A DNA stretch of 11,489 bases from contig CAIYYW010000218.1 in the NCBI GenBank assembly GCA_903930515.1, positions 1 to 11,489 of the forward strand, written 5' to 3'. The DNA is from an uncultured delta proteobacterium (GTDB taxonomy: Bacteria > RBG-13-61-14 > DRUE01). A program made the translations under genes and the position numbers. Of the stretch, positions 1 through 7,281 are shown piece after piece. The notes beneath the pieces were generated by a model. It was not told the DNA's origin. It worked only from the letters and a program-made list of their open reading frames with translations, and made no database searches. Within the stretch, counting starts at the first letter, position 1. Every line of letters starts with the position of its first letter.

Positions 1-690
1 ATCTTGCCGGGCTTCGCGGCCAACTCGGCCCTGACCGTTGACCAGGCGACCTTGAAGCTGGAGCAAAATTTTGACCAGATCCATAGTTACTCGGCGAGCT
101 TTGAGCAGGAGGTACAAAGTCAGCAGTTCGGTAGGAGCCTGACCCGGGGATCGGGAACGGTTTTTTATCTCAAGCCCGGCAAAATGGTCTGGCATTACCA
201 AAGCCCGGAGGAGCACTGGTATATCACCAACGGCCAAATGTTCTGGGACTATCTGCCCTCGGCCAAGCAGGTGATGGAGCTGAAGCTGGACCAGGCCCTG
301 TCCGGGAACCTCCCCAAAGGGTTCCTGTTCGGGATGGCCAAAATCTCGGAGCAGTTCACCGTGGCCTTTGATCCGACCCATCCGGATGACAAGGACGGAA
401 GCTATTACCTGGTCCTGACTCCGAAAAAGGATCAGGACCGGATTTTGATCGGGACTTTGAGCCTGACGGTGGACGCGAAGACTTTCCTGGTCAAGGAGGC
501 GGAATTAAGGGACGCCCTGGGCAATGGAAACCATCTAAAATTCATGGAGATCAAGGTCAACCCGAAAGTGGACGAGAAGATGTTTAAATTCACTATCCCC
601 AAAGGAGTGGAGAAAATATCTCCGGCCGATTTGAATTCAATCCCGGGTTCCGGGGAGAAAAATTCAGGGGAAGGGGTAAAACCGAAATGA
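1..690 (+). CDS. lolA: Outer-membrane lipoprotein carrier protein LolA, 5' end missing
   Basis: LolA is the periplasmic chaperone that takes mature lipoproteins from the inner-membrane LolCDE complex and delivers them to the outer membrane. The frame is open to the left edge. The TTG at 4 is only the first possible start codon, so the true start and most of the signal peptide lie outside; the visible Gly-Phe-Ala-Ala-Asn-Ser-Ala stretch looks like the end of a signal sequence. Family-like features are the helix with [15 protein letters not shown], the beta-strand segment with [15 protein letters not shown], a [14 protein letters not shown] segment, and a late [17 protein letters not shown] segment. 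About 229 residues are visible, near the usual mature LolA length plus a short polar Gly/Lys-rich C-terminal tail. The stop codon overlaps the gyrA start, so the two are probably co-translated. The family call is from pattern recognition and is fairly secure. Confidence 0.88.
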   Translation: MLPGFAANSALTVDQATLKLEQNFDQIHSYSASFEQEVQSQQFGRSLTRGSGTVFYLKPGKMVWHYQSPEEHWYITNGQMFWDYLPSAKQVMELKLDQALSGNLPKGFLFGMAKISEQFTVAFDPTHPDDKDGSYYLVLTPKKDQDRILIGTLSLTVDAKTFLVKEAELRDALGNGNHLKFMEIKVNPKVDEKMFKFTIPKGVEKISPADLNSIPGSGEKNSGEGVKPK

Positions 691-3137
691 GCGAAGCCGG
701 GGTCATCATTGAAGTCAGTATTGAGGAGGAGCTGGAGAAAAGCTATCTGAATTACGCGATGAGCGTAATCATCGGAAGAGCGCTCCCGGAAGTGAGGGAC
801 GGCCTGAAGCCGGTGCACCGCCGAATCCTTTACGCGATGTATAAGGAAGGCCTCTTGAGCAACAAGAAATATTCCAAATGCGCCGGCGTGGTCGGGGAGG
901 TCCTGAAGAAATATCATCCGCACGGAGACGCCTCGGTTTATGACGCCCTGGTGCGGATGGCTCAGAATTTCAATATGCGGTATCCCCTGGTTGACGGCCA
1001 GGGAAATTTCGGGAGCATTGACGGCGATCCGCCCGCGGCATATAGGTACACCGAGGCGCGGCTGAGCAAGCTGGCCGAGGAGATGCTCCAGGACCTTGAA
1101 AAGGAAACCGTGAATTTCATCCCCAATTTTGACGAGACCACCGTTGAGCCGGTGGTGCTCCCGAGCCGGATCCCAAACCTGCTGATGAACGGCGCGAGCG
1201 GAATCGCGGTCGGGATGGCCACCAATATCCCGCCCCACAATCTCACCGAGCTGATCAACGGCCTGGTGGCTTTGTTGGAGGATCCGGAACTGATGGTGCG
1301 GAAATTGATGCGTTACATTCCCGGGCCGGATTTCCCGACCGGCGGGATCATCCACGGACGCGAGGGCGTGCTCAACGCCTATGAGAAAGGCAAGGGCCTG
1401 GTCCAGGTCCGGGGCAGGATCGCGGTGGAAACCCATCCCCGCACCAACAAGACCAGCCTGGTGGTCACGGAGATCCCCTATCAGGTGAACAAGACCCGGC
1501 TGATTGAACAGATCGCGGAGTTGGTTCGCGAGAAAAAGATTGACGGCATCAACGACATCCGGGACGAATCCGACCGGGAGGGGATGAGGATCGTGATGGA
1601 GCTGAAGCGGGACGCGGAGCCGGCCGTGATCCAGAACCAGCTTTACAAGCACACCTCCCTTCAGAACAGCTTCGGGATCATTATGCTCTCCATTGTCAAC
1701 GGCCGTCCGGAACTGTTCGGCCTGAAGCCCATGCTGGAGCAATTCCTGAAACACCGGCGCGAGGTGGTGGTGCGGAGGACCCTCTATGACCTCCGCCAGG
1801 CCCAGGCGCGCGAGCATATTTTGGAAGGCTTGAAAAAGGCCCTGGATTATCTGGACGAAGTGATCAGCCTGATCCGGAAATCCAAATCGCCGGAAGAGGC
1901 TCGGCAGGGGCTGGTCAAAAAATTTGAGCTGACCGAAATCCAGGCCCAAGCGATCCTGGATATGAAGTTGCAACGGCTGACCGGCCTGGAGCGGCAGAAA
2001 GTCTTGGACGAACTTAAGGAATTGCAGGCCGAGATCGAATATCTCAATGGGCTTTTGGGGGACGAGGATCAGGTCAAGGCTGTGATCAAGAAGGAATTGC
2101 TGGAGATCAAGGAGAAATACGGGGACGAGCGGAGGACTGAGATCATTGACCAGGCCGAGGAGATCCAGTTGGAGGATTTGATCGCGGAGGAGGAGATGGT
2201 GGTGACCATTTCCCATCTCGGATACATCAAGCGCAACCCGCTCGCGCTCTACCGCGCCCAGCGCCGGGGCGGCAAGGGCAAGACCGGGATGACCACCCGG
2301 GAAGAGGATTTCGTGGAAAACCTGTTCACGGCCAACACCCACGACAAGATGCTCTTTTTCACCAATAAGGGCAATGTCTTCAGCCTCAAGGTTTACGAAA
2401 TCCCCCAGGCCGGACGCGCCACCAAGGGCAAGGCCATCATCAATTTGCTCAACCTGGCCCAGGACGAAAGCCTTCAGGCCGTGATCGCGATCAAGGATTT
2501 TGAGGAAGGAAAATTCATCGTCACGGCCACCGCCAACGGGATGGTGAAAAAGACCGAGCTTAAATCTTTCTCCAACATCCGGTCCAGCGGCCTGATCGCC
2601 TGCGACCTGGAGGACAAGGATCGGTTGATCGCGGCCGCGCTCACCGACGGCAACAAGGAACTGCTCCTGGTCAGCAAGCAGGCCAAGGCGGTCCGGTTCA
2701 AGGAGACCCAGGTCCGGCCGATGGGAAGGGCCACCCGGGGCGTGATCGGAATCCGGCTGGACCAGAAAGACCAACTGATCGCGATGGAAGTGGTCGGGGC
2801 CGGAACCGCCATCCTCGCCTGCACCGAGCACGGGTTCGGCAAGCGCACCCAGGTGGAAGAATACACCATCCATCACCGGGGCGGACAGGGGATGATGGCG
2901 ATGAAGCTGACCGATAGGACCGGCCCGATCGTGAGTGTGCTCCAGGTCGGGGAGGGAGACCAGATTATGCTCATCTCCGACCACGGCAAGATCATCCGGA
3001 TGAAAGTGGCCGGGGTCTCCATCATCGGCCGGGTCACCCAGGGGGTCCATTTGATCGGCCTGGAACCAGACGAAAAAGTCACCGGTATCTGCAGGCTGGC
3101 CGAGGATGAAGAGGAAGAAGAGCCGGCAACTGAATAA
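687..3137 (+). CDS. gyrA: DNA gyrase subunit A
   Basis: This is the DNA-cleaving subunit of gyrase, which with GyrB introduces negative supercoils in an ATP-dependent way. The protein is 816 aa. Seen directly: an N-terminal [20 protein letters not shown] start, the quinolone-determining region [17 protein letters not shown] at about 77-93, and the catalytic Arg120-Tyr121 in [11 protein letters not shown] coiled-coil stretch lies around 360-480, followed by a C-terminal beta-pinwheel. The GyrA box QRRGGKG at 525-531 (bases 2259-2279) separates gyrase from topoisomerase IV ParC. The C-terminus ends in an acidic Asp/Glu run. The residue aligned with E. coli Ser83 is Ala82, followed by Ser83; the Asp87 equivalent is Asp86. 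The ATG lies in an ATGA overlap with the lolA stop, and AAGGGG at 671-676 serves as ribosome binding site with a 10-nt gap. Confidence 0.98.
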   Translation: MSEAGVIIEVSIEEELEKSYLNYAMSVIIGRALPEVRDGLKPVHRRILYAMYKEGLLSNKKYSKCAGVVGEVLKKYHPHGDASVYDALVRMAQNFNMRYPLVDGQGNFGSIDGDPPAAYRYTEARLSKLAEEMLQDLEKETVNFIPNFDETTVEPVVLPSRIPNLLMNGASGIAVGMATNIPPHNLTELINGLVALLEDPELMVRKLMRYIPGPDFPTGGIIHGREGVLNAYEKGKGLVQVRGRIAVETHPRTNKTSLVVTEIPYQVNKTRLIEQIAELVREKKIDGINDIRDESDREGMRIVMELKRDAEPAVIQNQLYKHTSLQNSFGIIMLSIVNGRPELFGLKPMLEQFLKHRREVVVRRTLYDLRQAQAREHILEGLKKALDYLDEVISLIRKSKSPEEARQGLVKKFELTEIQAQAILDMKLQRLTGLERQKVLDELKELQAEIEYLNGLLGDEDQVKAVIKKELLEIKEKYGDERRTEIIDQAEEIQLEDLIAEEEMVVTISHLGYIKRNPLALYRAQRRGGKGKTGMTTREEDFVENLFTANTHDKMLFFTNKGNVFSLKVYEIPQAGRATKGKAIINLLNLAQDESLQAVIAIKDFEEGKFIVTATANGMVKKTELKSFSNIRSSGLIACDLEDKDRLIAAALTDGNKELLLVSKQAKAVRFKETQVRPMGRATRGVIGIRLDQKDQLIAMEVVGAGTAILACTEHGFGKRTQVEEYTIHHRGGQGMMAMKLTDRTGPIVSVLQVGEGDQIMLISDHGKIIRMKVAGVSIIGRVTQGVHLIGLEPDEKVTGICRLAEDEEEEEPATE

Positions 3138-3972
3138 ACCGTTCCTGGTTTTCGCAATCGTCCTTCTGTCCATCTCCTGCGAAACCCAGAGGGCCAAACG
3201 CGAATTTGACCAGGGACAAAAACTATACCAGCAAGGATCGTTCCTGGAAGCCATCCGCAACTGGGAAATCATCCTCAGCTCCTTCCCCAAAACCCCATAC
3301 GCCGACGATGCACTCCACTGGATCGGCGTGACCTATTATGTGGACCTGAACCTGCCTGACCGGGCCATCGCCGCTTTCTCACGCATGGTCAAGGAACATC
3401 CGGATTCCAGCTACGCCCCCCAGGACCAAATCCTGGTCGCGGACATCTTCCGGAACCGGAGAGAATATTCCAAGGCCCTCACCGAATACGCCCGCTTCTT
3501 GAACCTGTTCCCCGATAATGAAAAAATTCCCCTGGTCTGGTACCAATTGATCACCTGCCTGTTTGAAGTCGGCGAGTTTCAGGCCATGCAGGTGCAGTCC
3601 ACCCAACTCTTGAAAAAATTCCCCCGGAGCGAATGGGCCGACGATTGCGTTTACTGGATCGGAGAAAGTTATTTCCTGCAGGGAGACCAGAAAAAGGCCC
3701 AGGAATATTTCCAAAACTATCTGAAACAATATCCCAAAGGAGAACTCGCCTTCAAATCCGGAATGGGCATTGCCCGATCGCTGGAAGAAGAGGGATACCT
3801 GCCCGAAGCGATCGCCAAATATCTGGAATTACAAACCAGCTATCCCTCGGAAAAATCAGCGCAGACCCGCCTGGATTCCGCTCAAAAGCGCTTGCAGAAC
3901 AAACAGACCGGAGTGGTGATCGTCCCGGAAGAAGAACCGGAACGATTGCCAACCCCGACCCCGATACCCTGA
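3106..3972 (+). CDS. TPR-repeat lipoprotein, BamD/YfiO- or CpoB-like
   Basis: This predicted lipoprotein of 288 aa is built mainly of tetratricopeptide repeats. The N-terminus is strongly basic (KRKK), followed by a hydrophobic stretch at 12-23 ending Ser-Ile-Ser-Cys25, an acceptable signal-peptidase-II site although position -3 is Ser rather than the usual Leu. Six TPR-like helix pairs follow at about 31-62, 67-99, 104-137, 141-174, 180-212 and 217-249, with recurring A..W..I, FP.S.YA.DA and YF..YL..YP patterns. The tail is Pro/Thr/Glu-rich. BamD in the Bam complex and the Tol-Pal factor CpoB/YbgF have this build, so a role in envelope assembly is the likely reading, but the sequence does not decide between them. 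The ATG lies inside gyrA (32-nt overlap) with only a weak GAGG directly before it, and I see no better in-frame start that keeps the signal peptide. It probably depends on translation of gyrA. Confidence 0.8.
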   Translation: MKRKKSRQLNKPFLVFAIVLLSISCETQRAKREFDQGQKLYQQGSFLEAIRNWEIILSSFPKTPYADDALHWIGVTYYVDLNLPDRAIAAFSRMVKEHPDSSYAPQDQILVADIFRNRREYSKALTEYARFLNLFPDNEKIPLVWYQLITCLFEVGEFQAMQVQSTQLLKKFPRSEWADDCVYWIGESYFLQGDQKKAQEYFQNYLKQYPKGELAFKSGMGIARSLEEEGYLPEAIAKYLELQTSYPSEKSAQTRLDSAQKRLQNKQTGVVIVPEEEPERLPTPTPIP

Positions 3973-4100
3973 AACTCTAAACCGCGGCATGCCGAGCGTG
4001 AAATTCCCGGGGCGCGCGAAAAAGCAAAATGCAAAGCCCAGACCCCGCTTGACGCCTTGGCGCTAAAAAAAACCGATTAAACCAGCCGGCTGAATTCTTC

Positions 4101-4129
4101 TTGACAACGCCCTGAAATCCCGTCAAGAT
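4101..4129 (+). promoter_or_regulatory. Possible promoter giving a nearly leaderless mRNA for the HicB-like gene
   Basis: A perfect -35 box TTGACA (4101-4106) is followed after 17 nt by a weak -10 CAAGAT (4124-4129, 3 of 6 matches). A start point 6-7 nt downstream would fall at or next to the ATG at 4136, so the transcript would have almost no leader; no Shine-Dalgarno sequence is visible before that ATG. The poor -10 keeps confidence low. Confidence 0.35.
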
Positions 4130-4135
4130 AAAAAT

Positions 4136-4525
4136 ATGAAATCCATCAATTGGGCCGGTCAAGATAAAATCATCGGGCATATCCTTCTTTATAAGGAAAA
4201 AAATTGCTGGATCGCCCATTGCTTGGAATTTGACCTGCTTGCCGATGCCCATGATCCCAAAGCCGCGATTTCCAGGCTCGCCGGCGTGATCAATACCCAT
4301 ATCTCATATCTGCGCAAAAACCATCTGATGCATCAGCTTTATAACCCGGCTCCTAAAAAATATTGGAAAATGCTGGCCCAAACGGAATTGATGGGAGAGA
4401 TAATTTTAGGCGCCGGATCGGTTGGAAGCAAAACCGCCCAACTCAAAATTAATGAACCCGGAAAGGTCCCGCTTCACGAGATGTCCCGGCTGAATTTGGA
4501 ATATCGTCAATTCCCGAGACTTTAA
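4136..4525 (+). CDS. HicB-like antitoxin-type protein
   Basis: The protein is 129 aa. Residues 12-60 (IIGHILLYKEKNCWIAHCLE and the following LLADAHDPKAAISRL) match the HicB partial RNase-H-like fold: a strand, a turn, a second strand with W-I-A-H-C, then a helix in which a D/E-rich turn leads into A..L. HicB proteins normally neutralise a HicA ribonuclease and repress their own operon. The second half contains Asn-Pro-Ala-Pro-Lys-Lys-Tyr-Trp at 70-77 and shows neither the ribbon-helix-helix nor the HTH pattern usual for HicB DNA-binding tails, so autoregulation is uncertain. The gene is directly followed (4 nt gap) by a HicA-like gene, which strengthens the call. No good ribosome binding site is visible; transcription may start at the ATG. 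Antitoxin before toxin is the reverse of the classic hicAB order. Confidence 0.68.
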   Translation: MKSINWAGQDKIIGHILLYKEKNCWIAHCLEFDLLADAHDPKAAISRLAGVINTHISYLRKNHLMHQLYNPAPKKYWKMLAQTELMGEIILGAGSVGSKTAQLKINEPGKVPLHEMSRLNLEYRQFPRL

Positions 4526-4529
4526 TTGA

Positions 4530-4763
4530 ATGCCCCGCCTCGCCCCGATTCCGCGAAGAAAGTTTATCCAAAAGATCCAAAAATTCGGCCTGGAAATGCT
4601 TCCGGGCCGGGGCAAAGGCGGAGAATGGATTATCCGGCAAAAATCCACCGGAACAATTTTTACCCTGCCCCATCTGGCTCAAGGACAGGATCTCAAAGTG
4701 CCTTATCTTCTCGCGGTTTTAAGGAGATTTAACATCAGCCGCGATGATTGGTTAAAATCGTAA
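4530..4763 (+). CDS. HicA-like small protein without the usual catalytic histidine
   Basis: The protein is 77 aa, the usual size for HicA mRNA interferases, which cleave mRNA through a double-stranded-RNA-binding-like fold. The pattern matches: P-I-P-R-R-K-F-I-Q-K-I-Q-K-F-G helix (6-20), a G-x-G-K-G-G turn (26-31), the strand WIIRQ, then TGTIFTLPH, then a second helix VPYLLAVLRRFNIS and a terminal RDDWLKS. In typical HicA the turn carries a catalytic His (G-S-H or G-K-H); here the turn reads Gly-Lys-Gly-Gly-Glu-Trp and the only His in the protein is His48 in Leu-Pro-His. It may be inactive, or use another residue. The ATG is 4 nt after the stop of the HicB-like gene; the ribosome binding site is weak. 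The assignment rests on fold pattern, length and neighbour. Confidence 0.62.
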   Translation: MPRLAPIPRRKFIQKIQKFGLEMLPGRGKGGEWIIRQKSTGTIFTLPHLAQGQDLKVPYLLAVLRRFNISRDDWLKS

Positions 4764-4801
4764 TAATTTAAAAATATCCCTGCGACAATCCGAAAAGTTT
4801 T

Positions 4802-4931
4802 CACCGCCGAGATACAGCCTGCGCTGAGCTAAGCCGAAGCGAGAACACAGGGAATTATGTTTTGTTTCCGGCGAATTCAAACCCGAAACCCGCAATCCCG
4901 CCTTATCCTGCTTCGCGGGACTCCGCGGGAT
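4802..4931. repeat. Repeat-rich spacer between the hicBA-like pair and tRNA-Pro
   Basis: Two short repeat-like blocks sit here. At 4802-4856, a CACCGCCGAGA start and a GAGAACACAGGGAATTA end flank CGCTGAGCTAAGCCGAAGCG (4822-4841), whose outer ends CGCT/AGCG can pair. It resembles dispersed intergenic repeats of the CGCAGAGAACACAG and CTGAGC..AGTCGAAG kinds that I recall from many bacterial genomes. At 4911-4930 a 10-bp unit occurs twice in tandem (CTTCGCGGGA, CTCCGCGGGA; one mismatch). I see no gene in 4764-4991; reading frames through it look like repeat translation. Confidence 0.4.
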
Positions 4932-4991
4932 CATGCGCCCTTTTGATGAAAAATTTGCCCTTTTATTTAGGCTTGGCGATTTGCGATTGAT

Positions 4992-5068
4992 TGGTCGGGG
5001 AGACCGGATTTGAACCGGCGGCCTCTTGCGCCCAAGGCAAGCGCGCTACCAGACTGCGCCACTCCCCG
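4992..5068 (-). tRNA. tRNA-Pro, anticodon UGG (reads CCA)
   Basis: Read on the minus strand, the gene folds as a full 77-nt cloverleaf. The acceptor stem CGGGGAG (5068-5062) pairs with CTCCCCG (5002-4996), followed by discriminator A and an encoded CCA (4994-4992). The D arm contains AGTCTGGTAGCGC. The anticodon stem CTTGC/GCAAG encloses loop CTTGGGC, which gives anticodon TGG at 5034-5032 followed by G37, as expected for proline. The T loop is GGTTCAAATCC. The C1-G72 first pair is typical of bacterial tRNA-Pro. The encoded CCA means no end addition is needed for maturation. Confidence 0.97.
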
Positions 5069-5080
5069 ATTCGGCTTGAA

Positions 5081-5108
5081 ATTTAACACGGAATGGGCTG
5101 ATTGTAAA
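5081..5108 (-). promoter_or_regulatory. Likely promoter of the tRNA-Pro gene
   Basis: On the minus strand, TTTACA (5108-5103; one mismatch to TTGACA) is followed after 16 nt by TTAAAT (5086-5081; 4 of 6 matches to TATAAT). Transcription would start only a few nt before the mature tRNA 5' end at 5068, as expected for a single tRNA gene. I found no convincing terminator downstream of the tRNA. Confidence 0.55.
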
Positions 5109-5163
5109 GGCTTTGAGATTCGGGAAAATTCAGGATCCTGAAGGCCAGGGTGCGAATTAAATT

Positions 5164-5520
5164 TTATGCTGATCCCTCTGGTTCCTGGTCCAGCGCGGCT
5201 TCAATTTTTTCGGCCAAATCCGGAATATCGTTTTGCACGATATCCCAGATTATTTCGTAATCCATCACAAAATATTGATGGATCGCGAGATCCCGGAACC
5301 CGGCCATATCCTTCCATTCCATCCCGGGAAATTTTTCTTTGATCTCCTCCGGCAAATGCTTGGTTGCTTCGCCGATGATCTCAAGATTCCTGATCACCGC
5401 GTCAATCAGCATCGGCGTGTTTAGAAACTCATCATAGGATTTGCCTTGGACATATTCCAAAATCTTGTGGGCGCAATCGCGGATGTCGGTCAGGAACAGG
5501 CGATAGTCTCTTTCAGACAT
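5164..5520 (-). CDS. hepT: HepT-like HEPN ribonuclease toxin (DUF86)
   Basis: The protein is 118 aa, all helical, in the HEPN/DUF86 (HepT) family. Family members are RNases or tRNA-attacking toxins whose activity depends on an R-X4-6-H-X-Y motif. Here the motif is complete: Arg76-Asp-Leu-Ala-Ile-His81-Gln-Tyr83, within GFRDLAIHQYF. Upstream is the conserved helix with AVIRNLEIIGEATKHLPEEI (41-60), also typical. In the characterised HepT/MntA pair the partner nucleotidyltransferase inactivates HepT by adding AMP to the motif tyrosine; Tyr83 is the equivalent. The position after the motif Arg is Asp where Asn is common. The ATG overlaps the end of the partner gene by 8 nt, so the two are translationally coupled with the antitoxin made first. 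Confidence 0.9.
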   Translation of the reverse strand: MSERDYRLFLTDIRDCAHKILEYVQGKSYDEFLNTPMLIDAVIRNLEIIGEATKHLPEEIKEKFPGMEWKDMAGFRDLAIHQYFVMDYEIIWDIVQNDIPDLAEKIEAALDQEPEGSA

Positions 5521-5824
5521 TAACCGCCTCTTTAAAAACCGTTTCCCGGATTTCCTTGCGGAGGGAATTCCTGAGAATCAGATCAACTTTCATCCCCAGG
5601 ATTTCCTCCAGGGCATATTTCAGCCGCATATAATTTTTAAAAGTTTTATAGCCGGGCTCAAACTCCACCAGAAGGTCTAAATCGCTCCGCTCAGTCTGCT
5701 CCCCCTTGACATAGGATCCGAAAACCCAGATTCCGCGGATCTGGTATTTCTGTTTAAGCTCCGGGGTTCGGCTCCGCAAAATGCCCAGGATTTCATCCAA
5801 TCCCGTTTTTCCGTTGGTATTCAT
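5513..5824 (-). CDS. mntA: MntA-like minimal nucleotidyltransferase antitoxin
   Basis: The protein is 103 aa, a minimal nucleotidyltransferase of the DNA polymerase beta superfamily. The active-site signature GS-X10-DXD is intact: Gly36-Ser37, ten residues, Asp48-Leu-Asp50. The third carboxylate is Asp81 in Met-Lys-Val-Asp-Leu-Ile-Leu. MntA proteins neutralise HepT by transferring AMP to it, and the downstream gene overlapping by 8 nt is hepT-like, so function and context agree. A purine-rich site (AGGGA and AAGGG) stands just before the ATG, and a perfect TATAAT lies about 20 nt upstream. It is transcribed away from the aminotransferase operon. All catalytic residues I would expect are present, so I infer an active pair. 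Confidence 0.9.
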   Translation of the reverse strand: MNTNGKTGLDEILGILRSRTPELKQKYQIRGIWVFGSYVKGEQTERSDLDLLVEFEPGYKTFKNYMRLKYALEEILGMKVDLILRNSLRKEIRETVFKEAVNV

Positions 5825-5843
5825 TTTCCCTTATCCCTGTTTT

Positions 5844-5874
5844 ATTATATACCTGAGCCGGGCGGGAAAATCAA
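5844..5874 (-). promoter_or_regulatory. Promoter candidate for mntA-hepT
   Basis: On the minus strand a perfect -10 TATAAT lies at 5849-5844. The best -35 is TTGATT (5874-5869, 4 of 6) at a long 19-nt spacing. The start point would be near 5837, leaving a leader of about 13 nt that holds the purine-rich ribosome binding site. Confidence 0.5.
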
Positions 5875-5950
5875 CTCTCCCTTCGGGCCGACCTCCAAAC
5901 CGGCTGATACAGCAATGATTGTCCCTTGCGGAATGCCGGCTGAAACCGGG

Positions 5951-5979
5951 TTGCCAGGGCAAAATAAATGTGCTAGAAC
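5951..5979 (+). promoter_or_regulatory. Promoter candidate for the aminotransferase/dehydrogenase operon
   Basis: TTGCCA (5951-5956; 5 of 6) is followed after exactly 17 nt by TAGAAC (5974-5979; 4 of 6), preceded by TGC, an extended -10 element. The start point would be near 5986, giving a leader of about 30 nt to the ATG at 6016. It diverges from the mntA promoter. The 8-bp CCGGCTGA occurs twice in the shared spacer (5900-5907 and 5936-5943), both upstream of this promoter, and could be a regulator site. Confidence 0.55.
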
Positions 5980-6015
5980 TCAGGGATAAATTGATTGGAA
6001 CAGGGGGTAAGTAAA

Positions 6016-7263
6016 ATGGGGAAACTGGCGATAACCGGCGGGAAAAAGGCGTATCAGGGGAAATTTCCAGGGTGGCCGGTCTGGGACAAGAAAGAAGAAA
6101 AAGCCCTGCTGGAGGCGCTGCATAAAACCGACTGGGGCGGATACCCGCCTCCCAATACCATCACCAAACGCTTCTGCGCGAAATTCGCCAAGAAGCACGA
6201 TTCCCAATACTGCTTCACCAACGCGAGCGGCACCGTGGCATTGATGCTCGCGCTCAAGGCGCTGGACATCGGATGGGAGGATGAGGTGATTGTTCCGGCC
6301 CTCACTTTCGTGGCCACGGCCTCCTGCGCGCTTTATCTGGACGCGATCCCGGTGTTCGTGGATGTGAACCCGGACACCCTCTGCATAGACCCGGACAAGA
6401 TTGAAGCCGCGATCACCCGCAAGACCAAGGCCATCATCCCGGTCCACCTCGGCGCGCACGCCGCGGAGATGGACAAAATTATGGCAATCGCGAAGAAGCA
6501 TAATATCTATGTGGTGGAAGACTGCGCGCACGCTCACGGGATGAAATATAAAGGGAAAAGCGCAGGCGCTTATGGAGATATCAACTGCTTTTCCTTCCAG
6601 TCCAGCAAGGTGATGACCGCGGGCGAGGGCGGAGCCTGCACTACGAACGAGGAATCCTATTATGACAAGCTGGTGGCGCTCACCAATGCCGGCAGAAAAG
6701 GCCCGCGCGAGGGGACCAAGTTTGATACCTTCGGGTGGGCGCTCCGGATGACCGAGTTCCAGTCCGCGATCCTGGAAGTGGGATTGGACCGGCTGTTCAA
6801 AGTCCAGATGCCCACCAAGCAGAAAAACTACAAATATTTCCAGAAACGGATCGCCGGGATCCCTGCCCTTAACACCCTGCCGGACGACAAGAACATCACC
6901 CGCAAGAGCGGCTATGGATTTATTGCTATGTATGACGAGGGCGAGTTTGGAGTGCCCCGGGACAAGGTGGTGGCGGCGCTCAATGCCGAAGGCGTCCCCT
7001 GCTTCGGGGCGTTCTACGAGCCGGTTTACAATGTGGGAATCTTCCCGCTTGCCCAGGACGGCTCGCCCTTAACCCTGCGCCAGTTGCGCGGAAAAGTTGA
7101 CTACCGGAAATTCCGCGGCGCCTGCCCGGTGTCCGAAAATGTCGCCTATCACGAGACCATCTGGGTCCTGCATCGGATGTTCCTGGGAACCGAAAAGCAG
7201 ACCGCTCTGATGTGTGACGCGTTTGAAAAGGTGATTGAGAACATCGCCGAACTAAAAAAATAA
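6016..7263 (+). CDS. DegT/DnrJ/EryC1/StrS family PLP-dependent sugar aminotransferase
   Basis: The protein is 415 aa, fold-type-I PLP enzyme of the family that transaminates keto-sugars or keto-cyclitols. Seen: the N-terminal DWGGYPPPNTITKRF substrate region, TNASGTVALMLALKAL (68-83) where the cofactor phosphate binds, VIVPALTFVATA (91-102), Asp169 in VVEDCAHAHG (pyridine-nitrogen partner), and Lys198 in CFSFQSSKVMTAGEGG, the internal-aldimine lysine. The start at 6016 is chosen over a TTG seven codons upstream because AGGGGG (6002-6007) stands 8 nt before it. The next gene, 55 nt downstream, is a Gfo/Idh/MocA dehydrogenase that could make the ketone substrate, as in StrS/StsC-type aminocyclitol or NtdA/NtdC-type 3-amino-sugar pathways. 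Which substrate is used cannot be read from the sequence. Segments such as GGYPPP and HETIWVLHRMFLG are typical of the aminocyclitol-like branch. Confidence 0.92.
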   Translation: MGKLAITGGKKAYQGKFPGWPVWDKKEEKALLEALHKTDWGGYPPPNTITKRFCAKFAKKHDSQYCFTNASGTVALMLALKALDIGWEDEVIVPALTFVATASCALYLDAIPVFVDVNPDTLCIDPDKIEAAITRKTKAIIPVHLGAHAAEMDKIMAIAKKHNIYVVEDCAHAHGMKYKGKSAGAYGDINCFSFQSSKVMTAGEGGACTTNEESYYDKLVALTNAGRKGPREGTKFDTFGWALRMTEFQSAILEVGLDRLFKVQMPTKQKNYKYFQKRIAGIPALNTLPDDKNITRKSGYGFIAMYDEGEFGVPRDKVVAALNAEGVPCFGAFYEPVYNVGIFPLAQDGSPLTLRQLRGKVDYRKFRGACPVSENVAYHETIWVLHRMFLGTEKQTALMCDAFEKVIENIAELKK

Positions 7264-7281
7264 TGTGCGCAGACAAGAGTG

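Noticed and set aside
432-3290. A 952-codon open frame on the minus strand antisense to gyrA
   Set aside because: Its residue mix (rich in Asp-His, Leu-Gly, Pro) is that of a GC-rich antisense shadow with no family motif. gyrA on the other strand is certain.
3633-3980. Overlapping + strand frame inside the TPR lipoprotein gene
   Set aside because: Arg/Gly-rich out-of-frame translation of a gene with clear TPR repeats; no domain seen.
3985-3994. Palindrome CGGCATGCCG after the TPR gene, considered as a terminator
   Set aside because: Only 10 bp, no T-run follows, and about ten such palindromes are expected by chance in a window of this size.
4051-4076. Hairpin CGCCTTGGCG followed by a run of A before the HicB-like gene
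   Set aside because: The run is A, not T, on the + strand, and on the minus strand the T-run comes before the hairpin, so it fits a terminator in neither direction.
4752-4934. 60-codon minus-strand frame in the spacer left of the tRNA
   Set aside because: It reads through the repeat-like segments (NSLCSRFGLAQRRLYLGGE); this kind of protein is a known repeat artefact.
5980-6537. 185-codon minus-strand frame over the aminotransferase start
   Set aside because: Shadow of a gene with complete PLP-enzyme motifs; no ribosome binding site or domain.
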